DNA from: Streptomyces capillispiralis
GTDB taxonomy: Bacteria; Actinomycetota; Actinomycetes; Streptomycetales; Streptomycetaceae
Direction of reading: 5' to 3'
Assembly (NCBI RefSeq): GCF_007829875.1
Contig: NZ_VIWV01000001.1
Location: forward strand, 2,884,501 to 2,948,500
DNA: 64,000 bases
Position 1 is the stretch's first letter; each line of letters starts with the position of its first letter. The notes beneath the pieces were generated by a model. The model searched no databases. It worked only from the letters and a program-made list of their open reading frames with translations, and was not told the origin of the DNA. Positions 58,073 to 64,000 of this stretch are shown one piece after another. The position numbers and the translations under genes were made by a program.

Positions 58073-58765
58073 ATGGCAGAGGGCGGAGCGATGAGGCACG
58101 GGGAAGCGGGCGGGACGGCGGGGCGCTGGGCGCCGGGGACACCGATCCTGTGGCGGTACCGGGAGAACGGCGGCGCGCGCATCCACATCGCGCGCCCCGT
58201 CACGGTCGTGCGCGACGAACCGGACCTGCTCGCCGTGTGGCTGGCGCCCGGCACCGAGTGTGTGAAGCCGGTGCTCGCCGACGGCACGCCCGTGCACCAG
58301 GAGCCGCTCGCCACCCGCTACACCAGGCCGCGCGCGGTGCAGCGGGACCGCTGGTTCGGCACCGGGGTGCTGAAGCTGGCCCGGCCCGGTGAGCCGTGGT
58401 CGGTGTGGCTGTTCTGGGACCAGGGCTGGCTGTTCAAGAACTGGTACGTGAACCTGGAGGAGCCGCTGGCCCGCTGGGCGGGCGGGGTGGACTCCGAGGA
58501 CCACTTCCTGGACATCTCCGTGCACCCGGACCGCAGCTGGCACTGGCGTGACGAGGACGAGTTCGCGCAGGCCCGGCGGGACGGGCTGGTGGACTCCGCG
58601 CTGGCCGGGCGGGTGCGTGAGGCCGGGCGGGCGGCGGTGGAGGTGATCGGCTCGTGGGGGCCGCCGTTCTCGGACGGGTGGGAGAACTGGCGCCCGGACC
58701 CGTCGTGGGCGGTACCGTCACTGCCACAGGACTGGGACCGCATCCCGGCGCATGTGTCCTCGTGA
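58073..58765 (+). CDS. DUF402 / FomD-like protein
   Basis: 230 aa with a DUF402 core (about 60-200): TRPRAVQRDRWFGTGVLKLARPGEP, WSVWLFWDQGWLFKNWYVNLEEP and DSEDHFLDISVHPDRSWHWRDEDEF. Proteins of this fold, such as FomD, are metal-dependent hydrolases of nucleotidyl or polyphosphate bonds; the acidic residues in EDHFLDISVHPD and WRDEDEF fit metal ligands. ATG 58073 is the first start; an ATG four codons later is possible. Follows fumC by 72 bp. Substrate unknown. Confidence 0.85.
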   Translation: MAEGGAMRHGEAGGTAGRWAPGTPILWRYRENGGARIHIARPVTVVRDEPDLLAVWLAPGTECVKPVLADGTPVHQEPLATRYTRPRAVQRDRWFGTGVLKLARPGEPWSVWLFWDQGWLFKNWYVNLEEPLARWAGGVDSEDHFLDISVHPDRSWHWRDEDEFAQARRDGLVDSALAGRVREAGRAAVEVIGSWGPPFSDGWENWRPDPSWAVPSLPQDWDRIPAHVSS

Positions 58766-59040
58766 GACCCTTGCTGCGCCCCGGGGCAGGAAACGTAGGA
58801 TCGTCCTCCGCAAGGGGCGCGGGGCAGCAACCACCGGACCGCGCGCCGGGCTTGACCGATCGTCACCGAGGGGCGGCAGGACGTGAGCGAGGGGTACGGA
58901 AACACCGGTGCCGGCCGGGCAGGGTCGGCTGGTGGCACAGGAACAACCTCTGACCACGCGGGAAATCCGTTCCGGGGGCACGTATTCCGGGTATCGGAGT
59001 TTCGGCGGGACGAACCGCGCGCACGGCGTGCGCCGGACGG

Positions 59041-61161
59041 ATGGACTCGACACGCGTGACGGAGCAGCCGACCTCCTTCGAGCGCCCGCAGCCGGGCGCT
59101 GACCCCGCGGACCCCCGCGGGGCGCTCTTGCGTACCCCGTCACCGGCCCGGGTGCCGGACGCGGGAGCCGCTTTACCCGTACAGGGCCGCTCCGGCGGTG
59201 AGTCCGGGGCCGCGTCCCCGGGGTCGCCGGACACGGTGACGCCCGGCGGCCCGGACCAGGACCCGGCGGAGCCCGGCGCCGAGCACTCCCAGCCGGGTGC
59301 CGGGCAGGGCGCCGAGCCGGACGCGCACCGGCCGCGGCCCGCCCCCGAGGGCATCCCGGTGCAGCCGGACGCGGGGTCGTCGCGCCCGGTGCCGGACAGC
59401 GACGGGCAGGAGCGCCGCACCGGGCAGGTCACCCCGCCCGGCCGGCCGACGCCGATGCGGCGGGACGGGGACCGGCTGCGGTTCGTCGGCGCCGCGACCC
59501 GGCGGATCGCCCGCGGCATCGACCTGGACGAGATCGTGATGGGGCTGTGCCGGGCGACCGTGCCCACCTTCTCCGACGCGATCCTGGTCTATCTGCGCGA
59601 CCCGCTGCCGGTCGGCGACGAGCGGCCCACCGGCCCGCTGATGCTGCGGCTGCGCCGCACCGACCGGATCCCGCCGGAGCGGGACACCGAGGGCGGGTTC
59701 ACCCCGGTCGCCCCGCCGGAGCCGAACGAGCTGGACTCCCTCGGCGCCGAACTGTGCACGGTGCGGCCCGGCAGCGCCCTGGCGGAGGTGCTGCGCGGGG
59801 TGCGGCCGGTGTTCACGGACGCGCCCGCCGCCCGGGCCGCGCTGCCGGAACTCCTGGGTGAGGAGGGCGCGTCGGTCGTCCCCGAGGGCCAGCGGGCGGT
59901 CCTCGCGCCGTTGCGCGGCCGGCGCCGGGTGATCGGCGCGGCGCTGTTCCTGCGCCGTCCCGAGCGCCTCCCGTTCGAGGCCGACGACCTGCTGGTCGCC
60001 GCGCAGCTCGCCACCCACAGCGCGCTCGGCATCGACAAGGCGGTGCTGTACGGGCGGGAGGCTTACATCGCCGACGAGTTGCAGCGCACCATGCTCCCGG
60101 AGAACCTGCCGCGCTGCACCGGTGTGCGGCTGGCGTCGCGGTACCTGCCGGCCGCGGAGACCGCGCGGGTGGGCGGTGACTGGTACGACGCGATCCCGCT
60201 GCCCGGCAGCCGGGTCGCGCTGGTCGTCGGCGACGTCATGGGGCACTCCATGACCTCCGCGGCGATCATGGGCCAGCTGCGCACCACCGCGCAGACCCTG
60301 GCCGGCCTCGACCTGCCGCCGCAGGAGGTGCTGCACCACCTCGACGAGCAGGCGCAGCGGCTCGGCGTGGACCGCATGGCGACCTGCCTGTACGCGGTGT
60401 ACGACCCGGTATCGCATCGCATCACCATCGCCAACGCCGGTCATCCGCCGCCCATTCTGCTGCATCTGGGCGGCCGGGCCGAGGTGCTGCGGGTGCCCGC
60501 GGGCGCCCCGATCGGTGTGGGCGGGGTGGACTTCGAGGCCGTTGAGCTGGACGCGCCCGCCGGGGCGACGCTGCTGCTCTACACCGACGGTCTGGTGGAG
60601 TCGCGGCTGCGCGACGTGTGGACCGGCATCGAGCAGCTGCGCGAGAAGCTCGCCGCGACCGCGCAGCTGACGGGGCCGGATCATCCGCCGCCGCTGGAGG
60701 CGCTGTGCGACGAGGTGCTCGACATGCTCGGTCCGGGCGACCGGGACGACGACATCGCGCTGCTCGCCGCCCGTTTCGACGGGATCGCGCCGAGCGACGT
60801 GGCGTACTGGTTCCTGGAGCCGGAGGACGCCGCTCCCGGGCGGGCCCGCCGGCTGGCCCGGCGGGCGCTGTCCCGCTGGGACATGGAGGACCTCAGTGAC
60901 TCGGTGGAGCTGCTGGTCAGCGAGGTGGTCACCAACGCGGTGCGGTACGCGACGCGGCCGGTGACGCTGCGGCTGCTGCGCACCGACGTGCTGCGCTGCG
61001 AGGTCGGCGACGACGTGCCGCAGCTGCCGCGGCTGCGGCAGGCGCGCGCCACGGACGAGGGCGGGCGCGGGCTGTACCTGGTGAACCGGCTGGCCCGGCG
61101 GTGGGGCGCGACCCGGCTGAGCACGGGCAAGGTGGTGTGGTTCGAGCTGAACCACGGCTGA
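59041..61161 (+). CDS. GAF-SpoIIE phosphatase-RsbW-like ATPase regulator
   Basis: 706 aa. N-terminal 125 residues are Pro/Asp/Gly-rich and disordered. A GAF-type sensor (about 145-345) is followed by a PP2C/SpoIIE phosphatase (about 350-565; GGDWYDAIPLPGSR, VVGDVMGHSM, ANAGHPPPILL, YTDGLVESRL) and an anti-sigma-type HATPase (about 585-700; ELLVSEVVTNAVRYA with N-box Asn, DEGGRGLYLVNRLA). Same architecture as the protein at 17659-20358 but without PAS domains. ATG 59041 lacks a strong ribosome site; GTG 59056 is possible. Probably controls an anti-sigma-factor antagonist. Confidence 0.88.
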   Translation: MDSTRVTEQPTSFERPQPGADPADPRGALLRTPSPARVPDAGAALPVQGRSGGESGAASPGSPDTVTPGGPDQDPAEPGAEHSQPGAGQGAEPDAHRPRPAPEGIPVQPDAGSSRPVPDSDGQERRTGQVTPPGRPTPMRRDGDRLRFVGAATRRIARGIDLDEIVMGLCRATVPTFSDAILVYLRDPLPVGDERPTGPLMLRLRRTDRIPPERDTEGGFTPVAPPEPNELDSLGAELCTVRPGSALAEVLRGVRPVFTDAPAARAALPELLGEEGASVVPEGQRAVLAPLRGRRRVIGAALFLRRPERLPFEADDLLVAAQLATHSALGIDKAVLYGREAYIADELQRTMLPENLPRCTGVRLASRYLPAAETARVGGDWYDAIPLPGSRVALVVGDVMGHSMTSAAIMGQLRTTAQTLAGLDLPPQEVLHHLDEQAQRLGVDRMATCLYAVYDPVSHRITIANAGHPPPILLHLGGRAEVLRVPAGAPIGVGGVDFEAVELDAPAGATLLLYTDGLVESRLRDVWTGIEQLREKLAATAQLTGPDHPPPLEALCDEVLDMLGPGDRDDDIALLAARFDGIAPSDVAYWFLEPEDAAPGRARRLARRALSRWDMEDLSDSVELLVSEVVTNAVRYATRPVTLRLLRTDVLRCEVGDDVPQLPRLRQARATDEGGRGLYLVNRLARRWGATRLSTGKVVWFELNHG

Positions 61162-61179
61162 GCGGCCGTACGACGCGGT

Positions 61180-61213
61180 GAGGGGCGCCCGGTGTGGTCA
61201 CCGGGCGCCCCTC
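61180..61213. terminator. Bidirectional terminator between the phosphatase and PBP genes
   Basis: GAGGGGCGCCCGGTG (61180-61194) pairs perfectly with CACCGGGCGCCCCTC (61199-61213), loop 4 nt. Convergent stops lie at 61161 and 61225. Confidence 0.85.
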
Positions 61214-61224
61214 GTGTGTGCCGT

Positions 61225-63510
61225 CTACTGCTCCTCGTCGTCCTCCGGGTCGCCCGGGTCCTCCGGGATCCCGAACGTCGGCGGTGGCGAGGAGGTGACC
61301 GGCGGCGGCTCGGACGTCGGCGTCTGCGACGGCGGCTCCGACGTCGGCGGGGCGGAGGAGGTCTCCGGCGGCGCCTCGGTGGTGGGCTCCTCGCTGGTCG
61401 GTTCCTCGCTCGGCGTCTGCGACGGCGACTGGCTGTCCGACGGCGAGGCGGTCGGCTTGACCGCGGCGCCCTGCTTGGTGTCGAGGTCGAACTCGGTGAC
61501 CTCGTCCATGACGCCGAAGGTGTACGCCGCCCAGATCTCCGCCGGGAAGCCGCCGCCGTTGACGCGGTGGTCGACGCCGCCCGCCCGGTACATCGGCACC
61601 TGCGGGTGCGGCTCCTTGTCGTCCTCTCCGAAGAGGCCGACGGAGGTGACCAGTTCGGGGGTGAAGCCGGTGAACCAGGCCGACTTGTTGTTGTCGGACG
61701 TACCCGTCTTGCCGGCCACCTGCTGGCCGTTGCGCAGGGGGTTCTCCCGCACGGACGCCCGGGCGGTTCCGTCGTCGACCACGCCGGTGAGCACGGAGGT
61801 CACCGTGTCGGCGGCCTCGCGGCTGATGACCTGTTCGCCGATGGGGTCGGGGAACTCGACCGTGCGGTCCTTGTGCTCGACCGACTTCACCAGGGCGGGG
61901 GTGACCTTCCTGCCGTGGTTGTCGAGGGTGGCGTAGACGCCGGCCATCTCCAGCGGGCTGGCACCCATACTGCCCAGGGTCTGCGCGGGCACGGCCTCCA
62001 TGCCCTCGGTCTCCATGCCGAGTTCGCCCGCGACCTTCACCACCTCGTTCATGCCGACGTCGATGCCCATCTGCGCGAAGACCGAGTTGACGGACTTGTT
62101 CATCGCCTCCTGGACGGTGATGTCGCCGTAGTCGACGTCGTCCTCGTTGGGGGGCGCGAAGCCGACCTCGCGGTCGCCGTCCATCACGGGGCGCTCGCTG
62201 GTGCCGTCGTAGAGGGTGTTCGCGGTGATCGGCACGCCGTCCTGGGTCTCGGCGTCCTGGTCCACGGCCGCGGCGAGGATGAGCGGCTTGAAGGTCGAGG
62301 CGGGCTGGTAGTCGTCGCGGGTGGCGTTGTTGGTGTAGTGCTTCACGTAGTCCACGCCGCCGTACATGGCCACGACGCCGCCGGTCTTCGGGTCCACGGA
62401 GACCGCGCCGGCCTGGACGTCGGCGTCGACCTCGCGCTTCTCGGGGTCGAGCTTGCTGGTGAGCCGGGTCCTGACCGCCTTCTCCAGCTCGGTCTGCTTC
62501 TTCTTGTCGATGGTGAGGGTGACGGTCCAGCCGCCGGCGTCCACCAGGGCCTCGGCCTGGTTCAGGTCCTCGGCGGTGCCCTGCTCGACGAGCTGCCGCT
62601 TGAGCGCGTTGTTGGCGGCCTCGACCACGTACCCGGTCTGGCCCTCCATGCCCGGGGCCGGCCGGGGCTCCTTGGGCACGGGGAACTCCATGCCCTGGCG
62701 CGCGGAGCGGTCCAGCCACTTCTGCTCGACCATGTTGTCCAGGACGTAGTTCCAGCGCTCCTTCGCCAGCCGCTTGCCGGTGTCGCTGGCGATGGCCCAG
62801 TCGTACTGGTTCGGCGCCTGGAGCAGCGCGGCGAGGTAGGCGCCCTGCTCGACCGTCAGGTCCTCGGCGTCGACGCGGTAGTAGGCCTGCGCGGCGGCCT
62901 GGATGCCGTAGGCGCCGCGGCCGTAGAAGCTGGTGTTGATGTACCCGGCGAGGATGTAGTCCTTGGACTTCTCCCGGTCCAGCTTCAGGGAGATGACCAT
63001 CTCCTTCAGCTTGCGGGAGATGGTCCGGTCCTGCGTCAGGTAGTAGTTCTTGACGTACTGCTGGGTGATCGTGGAGCCGCCCTGGGCGCCCTTGCCGGAC
63101 AGCGTGTTGAGCACGCCGCGCGCGGTGCCGCGGATGTCGACGCCGGAGTCCTGGTAGAAGGTCTTGTTCTCGGCGGCGACGAAGGTCCGCTGGACGTCCT
63201 TGGGGACCCGGGCGAGGTCGACGATCTCGCGGTTGTAGCCCTTGCGCGCCATGAGCGAGCCGTCGCTGTACTTGTAGACGTTGCCCTGCCGCTCGGCGTC
63301 GGCGTTCCCCTCGGGGATGTCGATCACCATGTACAGCACGATGAAGGCGCCCATGCCGAGCAGGCAGAGGCCGAGGAAGGTGCCGATGAGCTTCTTCCAG
63401 GTGAAGAAGCGGCGTATGCCGGTGCGGCCGGCCGCGCCCGACGAGCGGCCCTTGGGTGCCCCACGGCGCCCACCGCGCTGTCGTGCGCGTCTTTCTTCCG
63501 CTCGTCCCAT
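61225..63510 (-). CDS. Class A penicillin-binding protein (transglycosylase-transpeptidase)
   Basis: 761-aa peptidoglycan synthase. Basic cytoplasmic N-terminus, membrane helix about 41-62. GT51 transglycosylase about 85-260 with the catalytic Glu114 in ENKTFY and GGSTITQQ (144-151). Transpeptidase about 365-660 with the three active-site motifs S405TFK, S473VN and K601TGT. The C-terminal 100 residues are a Ser/Pro/Thr/Glu-rich wall-spanning tail (SPSQTPSEEPTSEEP) ending in acidic residues. ATG 63510. Divergent from the SPFH gene. Confidence 0.95.
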   Translation of the reverse strand: MGRAEERRARQRGGRRGAPKGRSSGAAGRTGIRRFFTWKKLIGTFLGLCLLGMGAFIVLYMVIDIPEGNADAERQGNVYKYSDGSLMARKGYNREIVDLARVPKDVQRTFVAAENKTFYQDSGVDIRGTARGVLNTLSGKGAQGGSTITQQYVKNYYLTQDRTISRKLKEMVISLKLDREKSKDYILAGYINTSFYGRGAYGIQAAAQAYYRVDAEDLTVEQGAYLAALLQAPNQYDWAIASDTGKRLAKERWNYVLDNMVEQKWLDRSARQGMEFPVPKEPRPAPGMEGQTGYVVEAANNALKRQLVEQGTAEDLNQAEALVDAGGWTVTLTIDKKKQTELEKAVRTRLTSKLDPEKREVDADVQAGAVSVDPKTGGVVAMYGGVDYVKHYTNNATRDDYQPASTFKPLILAAAVDQDAETQDGVPITANTLYDGTSERPVMDGDREVGFAPPNEDDVDYGDITVQEAMNKSVNSVFAQMGIDVGMNEVVKVAGELGMETEGMEAVPAQTLGSMGASPLEMAGVYATLDNHGRKVTPALVKSVEHKDRTVEFPDPIGEQVISREAADTVTSVLTGVVDDGTARASVRENPLRNGQQVAGKTGTSDNNKSAWFTGFTPELVTSVGLFGEDDKEPHPQVPMYRAGGVDHRVNGGGFPAEIWAAYTFGVMDEVTEFDLDTKQGAAVKPTASPSDSQSPSQTPSEEPTSEEPTTEAPPETSSAPPTSEPPSQTPTSEPPPVTSSPPPTFGIPEDPGDPEDDEEQ

Positions 63511-63717
63511 GCGTCCGTTCCGCTCCGCTTCGTTCGTGTGTGCTCGTCAGCCACACCAGTTCGTCGCTCAGGTCAGCTCAGAAAGCTAACACCGGCAGCT
63601 ATGACAAAGGGCGGCCGATCCGGCCTTTACGGGCGTGACAATCAGCACCCGCCCCAACGGAACCGACGTCCGAGAGGGGTGAGAGGTTGCCGTGAACTGG
63701 TAATCTGATAACACTTT

Positions 63718-63734
63718 GCTAGACAAGCGCTAGC
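63718..63734. promoter_or_regulatory. Inverted repeat upstream of the SPFH gene
   Basis: GCTAG-acaagcg-CTAGC, 48 bp before the SPFH start, in an A/T-rich patch (63698-63735) of the divergent PBP/SPFH region. Layout fits a dimeric regulator site; no regulator adjoins. Confidence 0.4.
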
Positions 63735-63781
63735 CGTCCGGAACGGCACGGAGGGCGCACGGAGAAACGGGGGGACCACCC

Positions 63782-64000
63782 ATGACCGCACACGACCCAC
63801 AGGTCACGGCCGATGTGCCCGAGATGCCGGCGCCGCGCGTGCGCGAGTTCACGGCGCGGAGCATCGGCGGCGGACTGGCCCTGCTGCTCGGCCTGCTCGG
63901 GCTGCTCGCCGGCGCGGCACTGATCGCCACCGCCACGGCGGTCGCCGGGACCGGCGCGCGGGCCGCGCTCGTCATCGGCGGCGTCGTGGTCGTCCTGGTC
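63782..64000 (+). CDS. SPFH/Band-7-like membrane protein (N-terminus only)
   Basis: Starts ATG 63782 with GGGGGGA about 8 bases upstream and stays open to the window edge (73 codons seen). The visible part is a short acidic N-terminus (TADVPEMPAPRVREFTARS) and two membrane helices (GGGLALLLGLLGLLAGAAL, then ALVIGGVVVVLV). From memory this matches the N-terminus of actinobacterial SPFH-domain (stomatin/flotillin) proteins whose SPFH domain follows the second helix; that domain lies outside the window, so the call is provisional. Confidence 0.7.
   Translation, partial: MTAHDPQVTADVPEMPAPRVREFTARSIGGGLALLLGLLGLLAGAALIATATAVAGTGARAALVIGGVVVVLV

Overview
The window is a high-GC actinobacterial chromosome segment, almost certainly from Streptomyces. 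Signs are GTG/TTG starts with purine-rich ribosome sites, a bldK-type oligopeptide-permease operon, a WhiB-like regulator, SpoIIE/RsbW-type phosphatases, a polyphosphate glucokinase and TTA codons confined to an odd small gene. From memory, the housekeeping gene order matches the stretch of Streptomyces chromosomes between bldK and the class II fumarase/PBP genes. No database could be searched.

Layout. 1-7618 (minus): a peptide-importer operon, bldKA-bldKB-bldKC-bldKD-bldKE, then a second peptide-binding lipoprotein that leaves the window. 8060-12268: typA converging on a third, acidic peptide-binding lipoprotein. 12559-16414 (plus): a small coiled-coil protein and a succinate dehydrogenase operon. 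16422-22309 (minus): a membrane-anchored GH18-like protein, a PAS-GAF-PP2C-ATPase phosphatase, a stand-alone RsbW-like ATPase, a Nudix hydrolase and a SPOR-like small protein. 22310-30095: GntR regulator, DUF4190/septum-formation-like protein, secreted subtilisin, divergent TetR/quinone-oxidoreductase pair, a hypothetical protein and an erythromycin-esterase-like protein.

30193-38570 is the most interesting accessory region. It is a compact class I lanthipeptide cluster: precursor (FDLD leader, six Cys), cyclase LanC, full-length dehydratase LanB, ABC exporter without a leader peptidase, and an F420-type LLM oxidoreductase. The genes from lanC to the oxidoreductase are translationally coupled or nearly so. 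A hairpin separates lanA from lanC, and a lone LuxR-type regulator diverges. 38571-40350 holds 15-bp palindromic tandem repeats, a DUF6000-like gene and a PIN-toxin pair whose antitoxin appears frameshifted.

40351-51684 returns to core genes: ychF, a DUF6542-like membrane protein, ppgK, ispH, xseA-xseB, a RutE-like nitroreductase, a DUF4245-like protein, glpX, a WhiB-like regulator, a DUF1707 protein and a class I fumarase. A low-GC islet of about 2.1 kb (51699-53795) follows. It is bounded by an exact 32-bp direct repeat that includes the fumarase stop codon, and it carries three unrecognised genes but no integrase. After it come a dienelactone-hydrolase-like protein lacking its usual nucleophile, a secreted M28 aminopeptidase, the class II fumarase fumC, a DUF402/FomD-like protein, a second SpoIIE-type phosphatase, a class A penicillin-binding protein and the start of an SPFH-domain protein at the right edge.
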